Shown: piece by piece, positions 36,010 to 45,766 of the stretch
Layout: the number at the start of each line of letters is the position of its first letter
How positions within the stretch are numbered: position 1 is the stretch's first letter
Assembly (NCBI GenBank): GCA_017795085.1
Contig: CP051246.1
Coordinates: 4,156,514 to 4,220,513, forward strand
Source of the DNA: Salegentibacter sp.
GTDB lineage: Bacteria > Bacteroidota > Bacteroidia > Flavobacteriales > Flavobacteriaceae
Length of the DNA: 64,000 bases
Reading direction: 5' to 3'
Position numbers and translations under genes: made by a program
Notes under the pieces: model-generated
Seen by the model: only the letters and a program-made list of their open reading frames with translations
What the model was told of the DNA's origin: nothing
Databases searched by the model: none

Positions 36010-38067
36010 ATGAAAATAAACCCTGGGTGTTTACTATTTCTTTTAGTTATAACTTTCTTTTCTTGTAATGAGAAAAATCGGCAAGGGACTAAATCAGAAC
36101 CCAAAAAACCCAACATCGTACTAATTATGGCCGATGATATGGGCTTTTCAGACATTGCCTCTTATGGAGGGGAGGTAGAAACCCCAAATCTGGATGCTTT
36201 GGCAGAAGGGGGGATCCGTTATACCCAATTCTATAATAATGCCCGTTGCTGTCCTACCCGGGCTTCTTTAATGACCGGAGTCTACCCGCATCAGGCTGGG
36301 ATGGGATGGATGACCACGGCAGATATGGGCACCCCTGAATACCAGGGAGAACTTAATAATAAAAGTGTGACCATAGCAGAGGTTCTGAAATTAGCAGGTT
36401 ATAATACTTATATGTCTGGAAAATGGCATCTAAGTCGTGTTAGGAATATTAAGGCAGGAGTGAAAGACAATTGGCCTGCCCAGCGAGGTTTTGATAAATT
36501 TTTTGGAATTGTAGATGGTGGGGCCAATTATTTTACCCCTGATATTTTTAGTAATAATGAAAAATATAAGACCCCGGAAGCCGGAGAAGACTTTTATCTT
36601 ACCCACGCTATTAGCGATAGTACGACCATGTTTATGGATAAACATTTTGCTTCAGAAAAGGAAAAACAGAACCCAATGTTTATGTATGTGGCTTATACCG
36701 CACCCCACTGGCCGCTTCATGCTTTAGAAAAGGATATTGAAAAGTATGAAAAAATGTATGATATAGGCTGGGATAAGTTAAGGGAACAAAGGCTTGAAAG
36801 ACAAAAGGAATTGGGCATTTTTAATGCTTCTGCTGAACTGTCCCCAAGAGATCCAAAAGTTCCGGGCTGGGATGAGTTGTCTAAGGAGAAACAAAAAGAA
36901 TTCACAAAACGAATGGCCATTTATGCAGCGCAAATCGATGCGATGGATCAGGGTATTGGAAGGATTGTCAATAAGTTAAAAGAATTGGATGAGTTTGATA
37001 ATACATTGATAATGTTTTTATCGGACAATGGTGCCTGTGCAGAATATATTAGTGGCGGGCCGAACAAGGAGGTTACTGGGGAAGCAGATACCTGGGAGAG
37101 CTATCGTATTCATTGGGCCAATGGAGGAAGTACGCCTTATAAAGAATATAAGCATTGGACCCATGAAGGAGGCATAGCCACTCCACTTATAGTCCATTGG
37201 CCTGATGGGGTGAATAAGGAATTGAATGGGGGATATGTAAGGGAACCGGGCCATATTATGGATATTATGGCCACTGTTATAGATGTATCAGGTGCTAAAT
37301 ACCCTAAAGAATACAAAGGGAATGCTATTACGCCATTGGAAGGAAAAAGCTTACTCCCCCATTTTTCCGGAAAGAAAACGAATAGGGAACCTATATTCTG
37401 GGAACATGAATCGAATATTGGAATGCGGGATGGCCAATGGAAATTGGTGGCAAAAACGGAAGAAAATACAGAATTTAATCCTGCTAATCTGGAGCTTTAT
37501 AATATGGAAGCAGATCCTGTTGAACTTAATAATCTCGCAGAAAAAGAACCTGAACGCTTAAACCAGATGTTTAAAGAATGGCAGGAATGGGCCGATAAGG
37601 TAAATGTGGTTTATGATACGCGGGATTATGGGCAAAGGACCAGAGCATACTCAAGGGTAATCAACGGAGAATTTGATAATGAGTTTGCAGGATGGGAATT
37701 TGGTGAGAATTTCCCTGAAGCTCCATTTGAAATTGATTCTTCAGGTGTAATATCAGGAACTAATTCAGCCAAAATAAATGGGGAGGGTAGGATGTTCTGG
37801 CCTTTTCATGCTAATAAAGACGAAAGGTTTAAAATATCATACAAAGCCAAGGCGGATACCGAAACCACTCTGAAGATAAGGTTTGAATCGGTTCCAGATA
37901 AAACCGAATATTATTCAGAAGTGATAACATTGGATAAGGATATCAATTCCTATAATTTTAAGACCCCTGATTTACCTTCTTCAGGGAGGTGCCGACTTGT
38001 TTTTGAATTCCGGGACATCCAAAGCAAAGTATGGATTGATAATGTACAGTTAGAGCCCTTGGAATAA
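36010..38067 (+). CDS. S1 arylsulfatase with C-terminal carbohydrate-binding-like domain (CCPTR)
   Basis: At 685 residues this is the longest sulfatase in the window. The lipoprotein leader ends TFFSC (Cys19). The metal site is VLIMADDMGFSDIASYGGE and the formylglycine site is Cys80 in RCCPTRASLMTG, as in bacterial AtsA-type arylsulfatases. FLSDNGACAEYI and THEGGIATPLIVHWP complete the catalytic domain to about residue 540. Residues about 555-685 begin VINGEFDNEFAGWEF and end KVWIDNVQLEPL, a beta-sandwich pattern of CBM4/9-like modules. No other sulfatase here has it. It may hold the enzyme on polymer (inference). Confidence 0.92.
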   Translation: MKINPGCLLFLLVITFFSCNEKNRQGTKSEPKKPNIVLIMADDMGFSDIASYGGEVETPNLDALAEGGIRYTQFYNNARCCPTRASLMTGVYPHQAGMGWMTTADMGTPEYQGELNNKSVTIAEVLKLAGYNTYMSGKWHLSRVRNIKAGVKDNWPAQRGFDKFFGIVDGGANYFTPDIFSNNEKYKTPEAGEDFYLTHAISDSTTMFMDKHFASEKEKQNPMFMYVAYTAPHWPLHALEKDIEKYEKMYDIGWDKLREQRLERQKELGIFNASAELSPRDPKVPGWDELSKEKQKEFTKRMAIYAAQIDAMDQGIGRIVNKLKELDEFDNTLIMFLSDNGACAEYISGGPNKEVTGEADTWESYRIHWANGGSTPYKEYKHWTHEGGIATPLIVHWPDGVNKELNGGYVREPGHIMDIMATVIDVSGAKYPKEYKGNAITPLEGKSLLPHFSGKKTNREPIFWEHESNIGMRDGQWKLVAKTEENTEFNPANLELYNMEADPVELNNLAEKEPERLNQMFKEWQEWADKVNVVYDTRDYGQRTRAYSRVINGEFDNEFAGWEFGENFPEAPFEIDSSGVISGTNSAKINGEGRMFWPFHANKDERFKISYKAKADTETTLKIRFESVPDKTEYYSEVITLDKDINSYNFKTPDLPSSGRCRLVFEFRDIQSKVWIDNVQLEPLE

Positions 38068-38088
38068 CTTTTAATAGGAAGTATGATA

Positions 38089-38122
38089 GAGAATATTTTT
38101 ATATGGTTCTTAAAATATTCTC
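38089..38122. other. Intercistronic 11-bp stem-loop
   Basis: GAGAATATTTT and AAAATATTCTC are perfect complements separated by 12 bases, between two sulfatase genes. No T-run follows. It is the third such hairpin in this operon and may mark an mRNA end or a processing site. Confidence 0.5.
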
Positions 38123-38166
38123 ATAGCGATAGGTCTTTTATTACAGGAACCTTTTAAATTAAAATA

Positions 38167-39657
38167 TTGGAAATACAACAATTAAAAGTAAAGAGTAGGT
38201 TTAAGTATATTTGGAGGATAAGCCTATTAAATTTGATAATGATCCTATTCTTTTATTGTGGCTCCGGGTCAAATGAGAAGGAAAAAGACAGTGAAGAAAT
38301 AAAATCCAGGCCTAATATTATTGTGATTATGGCCGATGATCTCGGAAATGGTGACGTAGGGTATCACGGGAATGAAATTAAAACTCCAAACATAGATAAG
38401 CTTTCTAAAGAGGGCGTTATTCTAAATAGATTTTATGTGACGCCGGTTTGTTCGCCTACCAGGGCAGGACTCTTAACAGGGCGGTATCCTAATCGTTTTG
38501 GACTTAGGGAAACTGTTATTCCGCCGTGGCGGGATTTTGGGGTAGATACTACAGAAGTTTTTTTGCCAGAAATATTAGCCGAGGCAGGCTATAAAAACCG
38601 GGCTGCCCTAGGAAAATGGCATTTAGGGCATTCCCGTAAAGCTTATCATCCTTTAAACCGCGGATTCACTCATTTTTACGGACATTATAACGGGGCTATA
38701 GATTATTTTACCCATAAACGGGAAGGAGAATTGGATTGGCATAGTGATTTTGAAACTTCTTATGATGAAGGTTATGCTACAGATTTAATTACTGAAGAAG
38801 CTGTTGAATCTATTCAGGATTATTCGGGAGATTCTCCATTTTTTTTATATGTAACCTATAATGCCCCTCATAGTCCTTTGCAGGCAAAAAAGGAAGATTT
38901 GCTCGAGTATGGTTTTGAAGAGGATAAGCCCCTTTTTAGCAATGAGAACGGATATGGAGAAATGGGGCGTGGAAATACTCGTAGACAGACCTATTCAGCG
39001 ATGGTAAGCAGTATGGATAAAGGCATTGGAGAAATTATGAATACTCTCAAAAACCTGAAGATCGAAGATAATACCCTGGTCCTGTTTTTAAGCGATAACG
39101 GGCCAGCTCCAAATGAAGGAGGAACGACCGCTGGACTTCGGGGCCATAAATTTCATGAATGGGAAGGAGGGGTACGGGTTCCCGCCCTGGTAAAATGGCC
39201 CGATGGTTTTGAAGGAGGAAAGGAAGTAAACCAGGTAATGGGGTATATTGATGTATTGCCTACATTAAAGGAAATAGCCGGGGTAAAAACCAAATCTAAA
39301 AAAACTTTAGATGGCGTGAATATGCTCCCGGTTTTAAAAGGCGAAAGACAAAGTGTAGAACGGAATTTTTACCTGGGCTATGGTGCAATTGTCAATAATA
39401 ACTGGAAATTAGTAAAAAAGAATAGCCGAAATTCTTGGATGAAAGTTAAAGAAAATATGCTGTTCAATATGGAGGAAGACCCCGGGGAAACTACCGATAT
39501 AAAAGAGGAACATCCGGCAATTTTCAAAGAATTAAAGGAAATCGTAGATAATTATGATGCTATTAAACCTAAACAGAAAGTTCCTTCTTATCAGGAAGGT
39601 AAAAAAGGCTTTAAGGCACCAAAAGAATGGAAAATTGAGGATTATCCGGAACAATAA
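38167..39657 (+). CDS. S1 sulfatase, lipoprotein, probable TTG start (CSPTR)
   Basis: This 496-residue sulfatase has its formylglycine site at Cys95 in VCSPTRAGLLTG, the metal site IIVIMADDLGNGDVGYHG, GKWHLGHS and FLSDNGPAPNEG. No in-frame ATG precedes the leader. The first ATG (38239) would leave only MILFFYC before the lipobox Cys31 and no basic region. Starting at TTG 38167 gives a normal basic segment (KVKSRFKYIWR) and hydrophobic core. An in-frame stop lies 12 bp upstream of the TTG, so the start is TTG or a rarer codon next to it. It is GALNS-like in overall pattern. Confidence 0.88.
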   Translation: MEIQQLKVKSRFKYIWRISLLNLIMILFFYCGSGSNEKEKDSEEIKSRPNIIVIMADDLGNGDVGYHGNEIKTPNIDKLSKEGVILNRFYVTPVCSPTRAGLLTGRYPNRFGLRETVIPPWRDFGVDTTEVFLPEILAEAGYKNRAALGKWHLGHSRKAYHPLNRGFTHFYGHYNGAIDYFTHKREGELDWHSDFETSYDEGYATDLITEEAVESIQDYSGDSPFFLYVTYNAPHSPLQAKKEDLLEYGFEEDKPLFSNENGYGEMGRGNTRRQTYSAMVSSMDKGIGEIMNTLKNLKIEDNTLVLFLSDNGPAPNEGGTTAGLRGHKFHEWEGGVRVPALVKWPDGFEGGKEVNQVMGYIDVLPTLKEIAGVKTKSKKTLDGVNMLPVLKGERQSVERNFYLGYGAIVNNNWKLVKKNSRNSWMKVKENMLFNMEEDPGETTDIKEEHPAIFKELKEIVDNYDAIKPKQKVPSYQEGKKGFKAPKEWKIEDYPEQ

Positions 39658-39803
39658 ATTTGCTTTGGTAAAATAAATTTAGACTAGAAGGGTGTTTTCA
39701 TTATTTAAAAAAGCAACTAAAAAACAGAAAGTTATATTCAAGGATAATTATTATAAAATAGAACTTCGAAAATAGTTCAATTTCATAATTAAATTCAGTT
39801 AAA

Positions 39804-41192
39804 ATGATTTATAAGCTACTTACACTTTTTTTTGTAGCCCTTTCTGGCTTCAATGGGTTTTCTCAGGAGCAACAAAAACCCAATATTATCTTCATTTTTA
39901 TTGATGATATGGGCTATGGCGACCTCAGTTCCTATGGAAACCGGAAGCTTAATACTCCTAATATTGACAGGCTTGTAGATGAGGGGATTAAATTCAATAA
40001 TTTTTATGTAGGTTCCCCCATTTGTTCTCCATCCCGTGTTGCCGTAACCACCGGACAGTATCCTTCCAGGCATCGGATAACATCATTTATTGCAGGGAGT
40101 GAACAAAATAAAAAACGGGGAATGGTCAATTACCTTGATACAGATGCTCCTTCAATGGCCAGAACGATGCAAAAGAATGGCTATGCTACAGCTCATTTTG
40201 GCAAATGGCATATGGGTGGCGGCCGGGATGTGGGAGATGCCCCAAGGCCCCAGGCCTATGGTTTTGATGAATCCCTGGTTTCTTTCGAAGGATTGGGAGA
40301 TCGGTTATTAATTAAAGGTGAAGGTCTTTCTGAGCAAAGTGCCGAATTAGGACAAGGTAAAATCACGTGGGTTGAAAAACATGAAATAACCCCCATCCTT
40401 ATTGACCGTACAATAGATTTCATAAAAAAACAAAAAAATAGCCCGTTCTATGTCCACTTATGGCCGGGCGATGTACATGATCCTTTTAAGGCGAAAAGTG
40501 AACACCGGGCGCTGTTCAAAGAATTTTCGAATAATCATTACGAACAAGAATTTTTAGCCGTATTGTATCAACTTGATCGTGAGATAGGAAGACTTTTGGA
40601 TGAGCTTGATAAAATGGGACTGGCAGATGAAACAATGATTGTGTTTACAAGTGACAACGGACCCACAGACTGGAAATTCTATTATGATGAAAACTTTCAG
40701 CCGCCAGGGAGTGCGGGTCCTTTTCGAGGACGAAAATGGAGTCTATATGAAGGTGGGATAAGAGAACCTTTTATTGTTCGCTGGCCTGGCAAAATTCCTG
40801 CAGGAAGAATAAATCAAACCACAGTGCTACATGCAACAGATCTTTTCCCTACCCTGGTAAACCTAACGGGAATTGAGCCGCCTAATATAGAATTTGATGG
40901 GCAGGATATGAGTAAAGCCCTAAAAGGTGAAAGACTGGATCGTGATAAACCGTTATATTGGGAATATGGAGGGCAACACGATATAACACCGGGAAATCCC
41001 CGCTATGTAAGCCCCAGACTTGCAATGCTTGATGGAAAATGGAAATTGCTTCTAAATGATGATGGGGGTGATGTAGAGTTATATAATCTCGAAAAAGACC
41101 AGGCGGAAACCACTAATTTAGCCGAAAACCATCCTGAAAGGGTGAAGGAGATGGCAGAAAGTCTATTAGAATGGAAAAGTGAAATGCCTTAA
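39804..41192 (+). CDS. S1 sulfatase (CSPSR), paralogue of the one at 31516
   Basis: This 462-residue protein has a type I signal peptide (about 1-21, GFSQE), while its paralogue at 31516 is a lipoprotein. The metal site is IIFIFIDDMGYGDLSSYG, the formylglycine site is Cys74 in PICSPSRVAVTTG, and FGKWHMGGGRDVGDAP and FTSDNGPTDW follow. It is last in the seven-sulfatase array. It is convergent with HTCS2; the 125-bp gap 41193-41317 has several T-rich stretches but no convincing hairpin terminator. It is preceded by 146 bp of AT-rich sequence with no recognisable element. Confidence 0.93.
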   Translation: MIYKLLTLFFVALSGFNGFSQEQQKPNIIFIFIDDMGYGDLSSYGNRKLNTPNIDRLVDEGIKFNNFYVGSPICSPSRVAVTTGQYPSRHRITSFIAGSEQNKKRGMVNYLDTDAPSMARTMQKNGYATAHFGKWHMGGGRDVGDAPRPQAYGFDESLVSFEGLGDRLLIKGEGLSEQSAELGQGKITWVEKHEITPILIDRTIDFIKKQKNSPFYVHLWPGDVHDPFKAKSEHRALFKEFSNNHYEQEFLAVLYQLDREIGRLLDELDKMGLADETMIVFTSDNGPTDWKFYYDENFQPPGSAGPFRGRKWSLYEGGIREPFIVRWPGKIPAGRINQTTVLHATDLFPTLVNLTGIEPPNIEFDGQDMSKALKGERLDRDKPLYWEYGGQHDITPGNPRYVSPRLAMLDGKWKLLLNDDGGDVELYNLEKDQAETTNLAENHPERVKEMAESLLEWKSEMP

Positions 41193-41317
41193 TTCTTATT
41201 TCATATAAGATAATTTTTTTAGGCTTTTTTCAGAAGTGACTATGTTTTCTAGATGCGTTATTTTCTTAATTTACAGGTGTTTATTTTTACCTAGGAAAGT
41301 GCCTATTTAGCCTTAAA

Positions 41318-44300
41318 CTATATATTTTTTTCCTTTTCAATAAATTCAGAAGGGGTCATGTTAAATTGTTTTTGAAAGCTTCTGCCAAAACTACTTTGAG
41401 ACTTAAAGCCTACACTTTCAGAAATTTCGTAGATTTTGGAATTGGAGGTTTTAAGTAAATATGCTGCTTTCTTTAAACGGGTTGCATTAATTAATTCATT
41501 AGGCGATAAATTAGAAATTTCTTTTATTTTACGATAGAGTGTAGAACGACTCATATTCATAATATCTGATAGTTTTTCTACATTAAGGTTTGGGTTTTTC
41601 AGGTTCTCGTCTATTTTTTTATCGAGTTGGGTAATAAAGGTTTTTTCATTTTTTGCCAGAGAAAGTGATTTTAGGTGTGCCAGCGGAGAACTGCTATAAT
41701 GATCCATAATAGACCTTCGGTTTTCCAAAAGGTTAGAAACTTGTACCCGCAAATGATCCATAGAGAAAGGTTTGGAAATATAAGCATCCGCTCCAGATTC
41801 AAGCCCTTCAATTTTTGCGTTTAGGGCACTTTTTGCGGTTAAGAGGATTACCGGGATATGACTTTTTGTAATATCTTCTTTAATTTCCTTGCAGAGCTCA
41901 ATTCCGCTTTTAAAGGGCATCATAATATCGCTTATCACTATGTCTACCTCGTAATTGCAAACAATCTTCCAGGCTTCCTGGCCGTTTTCAGCAATAAGCA
42001 CGTTATAATTTTCAGATAGTTCGTTATAGATAAAATCAGACAATTCATTATTATCTTCGACCACCAGGATTAACGGAACATTTGGATTGAATTTTTTCAG
42101 AATTTCCTCTGATTTGTGAATTTCTTTTGGTGGGTTTTTAAAGGCTTTAAATTCATTGTCCTGATGTAGCGGAATCTTTAGTACAAAAACATTCAGGGAA
42201 GTATCGCTATTTTCTATAAATAATTCACCATTATGAAGCTCGGCAAGTGAGTGGGCAAGAGAAAGTCCGATACCGGTGCCAGACTTTTTTGATTCTCCCG
42301 GAACCCTGAAAAAGGGTTCAAAAATACGCTGCTTTAGTTCCGCCGGAATAGCATCGCCATCGTTTTTTATAGTAATTTCAAAATGAGTATTGTTTTGATC
42401 TAAAATGACCTTTACCTGATTATCACAATATTTTATAGCATTACTAAAAAGGTTACTAAGAATTTTGCGGGTTGCTTCTTCATCAACATAGGCGTAAATA
42501 GCTGCTTGTTTCTTTATTACATTAAAATGGATGTTTTTTTCTTTTACCAATTGACTGAAACGAAACAAAGTTTCTTCAATTAACTGAGTGATATTCACTT
42601 TAATGAAACTCAGTTTTACATGTTTCATTTCTGTTTTTCTGAAATCAAGAAGTTCGTTTATCAGATTTAAAAGCCTGGAGGTGTTTTTCTCCATAATACC
42701 TAAGTTTTTAGGCACCTCTGGCGATTTATAGTTTAATTTTAATAATTTTTCAAGCGGACTTTTGATTAGGGTTAAAGGCGTTCTTATTTCATGAGCTATA
42801 TTGGTGAAAAATTCGATTTTTGCATGGTATATTTCTTTTTCTTTTTCATTTTCAAGCTGTTCTATTCTCCGGTTATTTTTATTTCGGTTATAGCTGTGGT
42901 AGTATTGCAAGAGAAAGTATAAAATTAGGATAAGGAGGGTTGTGTATAACACATATGCAAAATTACTGGCCAAAAAAGGTGGGAGAATTTCAATATCCAG
43001 GCTGCTGTTTTCATTGCTCAAAACTCCGTGGCTATTCAGTGCCTTGACTTTAAATGTGTAATTTCCCGGGGGAAGCTCATTAAAACTTACTTTATGGTTT
43101 TTTCCAATAGAAATCCAATTATCATTTAATCCTTCAAGTTTGTACCAATACTTGGTCATTCCAGGCGCTGTATAGCTTAAGGAAGCAAATTCTAGCGTAA
43201 AGGTAGATTGTGTGTTGTCGAGTTTAATACGCTCGGAAAAAGTAATTGAAGTATCTAAGGGAGAATTTTCTTTTTTAACCGAAACATCTTTATTATCTAT
43301 TTGAATATTGGTGATATATATGGGCGGGTGATATGTATTCTGTATAAATTTATCAGGATTGAAACTAATTAGTCCGTTGACACTTCCAAAATACATCTTC
43401 CCGTTCTCGTTCTTGAAAGCAGAGTTATAATTAAACTGATCGCTTAATAAACCATTAGATTTTGTAAAGACTTTTATTTCCTTATTTACCGTATTAAACT
43501 CTACTAACCCATTTGAAGTACTAATCCAAAGGTTGGAATCGGAATCTTCTAAAATTGAATACGTTACATTGCTTGGGAGACCATCATTGGTTGTAAAACG
43601 ATTAAAATTCTTTTTTTCCGGATTATATAAATTTAATCCGTTTTCGGTGGTAACCCATAATTTGTTGTTCGAGTCTTCAAATAGGCCATTTATTACATTA
43701 GAACTTAAACTGGATTTATTTTTCCTGTCAAAACGATAAAATCCTTTATCTTTTGTCTTCGGGTTATAATAAAATAGGCCATCCCAGTAAGTTCCTGCCC
43801 ATAAAACTCCCTGGTGATCTTCGATAAAAGTGGTGTAATGATAATTTTCCGGAAAGCCTTCTACTACTTCAAACGAATTGGTTTCAGGTTTATACTTATG
43901 AATACCTGAGGAGGTTAGTACATAAATTTCTTTGTCTTTAGTTTTATAAATATATAGGATAAAATCGCTTCTAAGACCACCCTCCTCTTTTGCAGTACTA
44001 AAATGATCTTTAATTTTACCGGTGTTAATATCCATAATGTCCAGGCCATGTTCAAATGTGCCTATCCATAGTTCATCGTTGCGTGCCAAAAGGCCATGAA
44101 TATTATAATGAGAAAGGTTTCCATTATTCCTTACGGAAAAGTAATTTTCAAAACCCCCTGTTTTAAGATCTAATTTATTTAGTCCCGCATCTTCGGTCCC
44201 AATCCATAAATTTCCAAAGCTGTCTTTTATTATTTCCCTTATGGCATTACCACTAATTGAATTTTCTCCTACCCTGGGAAAGTACCGATCTATCGGGGTA

Positions 44301-45265
44301 TATTGTTTAGGATAATAATTTACTCCGCCAAAATAAGTGCCAATCCATACGCCATCTTCTTTGTCCAGAACCAGGGAATATATTGCATTATCAGATAAGG
44401 AGTAGGGATTATTATAATTTTTTTTATAGTTCTGATAGGTTCCTGTTTGTAAATTATAAATGAAAATTCCTGATTCACTCGCTATCCAAAGTTCTTTATC
44501 ATTTTTTTTTAGGAATTCCCTTACAAAAAGTGGATTTTCTTTTTCTTTTAAAAGGGAACTCAGCTTATTGGTGTTTTTGTTGTATAAAAGAGCTCCTTTA
44601 TTTTTTGTACCTATAAAAACAGAATCTTTTCCCTGGGCTTTAATGGTTGTAATTATAATTTCATGCTCAGGAGAAGCATTTTCTGCAAATGCAATTCTTT
44701 TAAAGGAATTATTTTGTGGAATATATTTATAAAATACATCTGAAGAAGATACATATACTTCTCCATTATTATTACTGGTTACAAAAGAAGTATAAAACTG
44801 ATCGTAAATTTCCTCTTCATTATTTTTAAGATTATACTTATGAAGGTTTTTTGAAGCGATAAACCATAAATTACCTTGTGAGTCACCTTCAATATCTAGT
44901 ATTGGCTGATCTTTAGTACTTTTTATTAATTTAAAAGATTCTGTTCTGTTATTATATTGAAATAATCCTGTATCTGTACCCACCCAAATATGACCGTCAA
45001 ATTGGTATAGGCATCGAATAAAATTACTGCCCAGACTATTATCGTTATCAGGTTCATTCCGGAATACTTTAAAATTATACCCATCATAACGGTTTAATCC
45101 ATCTTTTGTCCCAAACCAAAGAAACCCATTATTGTCTTGCAACATACTTATCACCGAATTATGCGATAAGCCATCTTCAACTTTTAATTGTTTAAAAGAA
45201 TGATTTTGTGCTTCAGATATAGAAAATGAAAGTATAAGAATTAAGAATATTCGGTAAGTCTTCAT
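41318..45265 (-). CDS. Hybrid two-component system sensor/regulator, HTCS2
   Basis: This 1315-residue protein has the same architecture as HTCS1. It has a signal peptide (about 1-19), propeller repeats (about 20-670, e.g. FLWFGTKDGLNRYDGYN) and a Y_Y_Y domain (LPPGNYTFKVK, about 740-750). A membrane segment follows (YVLYTTLLILILYFLLQYY, about 770-790), then HisKA (AHEIRTPLTLI, about His824) and HATPase (KSGTGIGLSLAHSL). The receiver has VISDIMMPFKSG (about Asp1112) and the AraC-type HTH covers about 1205-1310. The active residues are intact. It is divergent from the SusC/SusD pair 3 operon at 45767 across a 501-bp region, so that operon is its likely target. Confidence 0.95.
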   Translation of the reverse strand: MKTYRIFLILILSFSISEAQNHSFKQLKVEDGLSHNSVISMLQDNNGFLWFGTKDGLNRYDGYNFKVFRNEPDNDNSLGSNFIRCLYQFDGHIWVGTDTGLFQYNNRTESFKLIKSTKDQPILDIEGDSQGNLWFIASKNLHKYNLKNNEEEIYDQFYTSFVTSNNNGEVYVSSSDVFYKYIPQNNSFKRIAFAENASPEHEIIITTIKAQGKDSVFIGTKNKGALLYNKNTNKLSSLLKEKENPLFVREFLKKNDKELWIASESGIFIYNLQTGTYQNYKKNYNNPYSLSDNAIYSLVLDKEDGVWIGTYFGGVNYYPKQYTPIDRYFPRVGENSISGNAIREIIKDSFGNLWIGTEDAGLNKLDLKTGGFENYFSVRNNGNLSHYNIHGLLARNDELWIGTFEHGLDIMDINTGKIKDHFSTAKEEGGLRSDFILYIYKTKDKEIYVLTSSGIHKYKPETNSFEVVEGFPENYHYTTFIEDHQGVLWAGTYWDGLFYYNPKTKDKGFYRFDRKNKSSLSSNVINGLFEDSNNKLWVTTENGLNLYNPEKKNFNRFTTNDGLPSNVTYSILEDSDSNLWISTSNGLVEFNTVNKEIKVFTKSNGLLSDQFNYNSAFKNENGKMYFGSVNGLISFNPDKFIQNTYHPPIYITNIQIDNKDVSVKKENSPLDTSITFSERIKLDNTQSTFTLEFASLSYTAPGMTKYWYKLEGLNDNWISIGKNHKVSFNELPPGNYTFKVKALNSHGVLSNENSSLDIEILPPFLASNFAYVLYTTLLILILYFLLQYYHSYNRNKNNRRIEQLENEKEKEIYHAKIEFFTNIAHEIRTPLTLIKSPLEKLLKLNYKSPEVPKNLGIMEKNTSRLLNLINELLDFRKTEMKHVKLSFIKVNITQLIEETLFRFSQLVKEKNIHFNVIKKQAAIYAYVDEEATRKILSNLFSNAIKYCDNQVKVILDQNNTHFEITIKNDGDAIPAELKQRIFEPFFRVPGESKKSGTGIGLSLAHSLAELHNGELFIENSDTSLNVFVLKIPLHQDNEFKAFKNPPKEIHKSEEILKKFNPNVPLILVVEDNNELSDFIYNELSENYNVLIAENGQEAWKIVCNYEVDIVISDIMMPFKSGIELCKEIKEDITKSHIPVILLTAKSALNAKIEGLESGADAYISKPFSMDHLRVQVSNLLENRRSIMDHYSSSPLAHLKSLSLAKNEKTFITQLDKKIDENLKNPNLNVEKLSDIMNMSRSTLYRKIKEISNLSPNELINATRLKKAAYLLKTSNSKIYEISESVGFKSQSSFGRSFQKQFNMTPSEFIEKEKNI

Positions 45266-45267
45266 AG

Positions 45268-45343
45268 TTATACAAATGAAGTCAAATTACTCAAAATATG
45301 TTAAGCAGTATGTTTCAAAATTATACAAAATTGATCAAAAATA
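45268..45343 (-). promoter_or_regulatory. TTTTGTATAA-type boxes upstream of HTCS2
   Basis: Read towards HTCS2, boxes TTTTGTATAA (45321-45330) and ATTTGTATAA (45268-45277) match those before HTCS1. Around the first, three ten-base units ending in CAAAA on the plus strand follow one another (45311-45340). TATTTTTG on the minus strand (45336-45343) fits the -7 consensus. Autoregulation by HTCS proteins is a plausible role but not shown. Confidence 0.33.
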
Positions 45344-45710
45344 GGTTCGGTGTTAAATTTAGATTAAAAAAGACCAGAAATGTCGAAATATTGAAACATA
45401 AATCTTGCAATTTTTAATATTAAATTAACCTTCTTTGAAAAAGCGTAATTCGTAATAAATGCGCTTTGATATTAAATTTTTGATAATTTTTAATGAAGGA
45501 AAAAGCATAATTGATAAATAAGGGTTCTGTTAAATTATGCTTTGCACTAGAAACTTGTTATTGAATTATGTAGTTGTTTTCAAATTGTTTCAAATGGGGT
45601 AAAACTAACTAAATGAAATTCTATGAGAACTATTTTACCTTTTAATTTAATATTCATTGTGATACTCTTGTTTTGTCCCATACGCTGAATACAGCAAAAA
45701 ACCTTTTAAA

Positions 45711-45738
45711 TTCTTAATGTGTACGTGCATATTAAGAA
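45711..45738. promoter_or_regulatory. 28-bp imperfect palindrome in the leader of SusC pair 3
   Basis: Perfect 8-base arms TTCTTAAT and ATTAAGAA enclose a further near-symmetric core centred on ACGT, with 24 of 28 positions symmetric. It ends 28 bp before the SusC start at 45767. It could be a regulator-binding site or a 5'-UTR hairpin. The remaining 45344-45710 holds a six-base inverted repeat AAAGCG/CGCTTT (45440-45467) and otherwise AT-rich sequence without an identifiable gene. Confidence 0.45.
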
Positions 45739-45766
45739 AAATATAATAATAACTATAATTTAAAGT

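Noticed and set aside
41193..41317. Bidirectional terminator between the last sulfatase and HTCS2
   Set aside because: There are T-rich stretches and short repeats such as TAGG/CCTA, but no stem long enough to be convincing.
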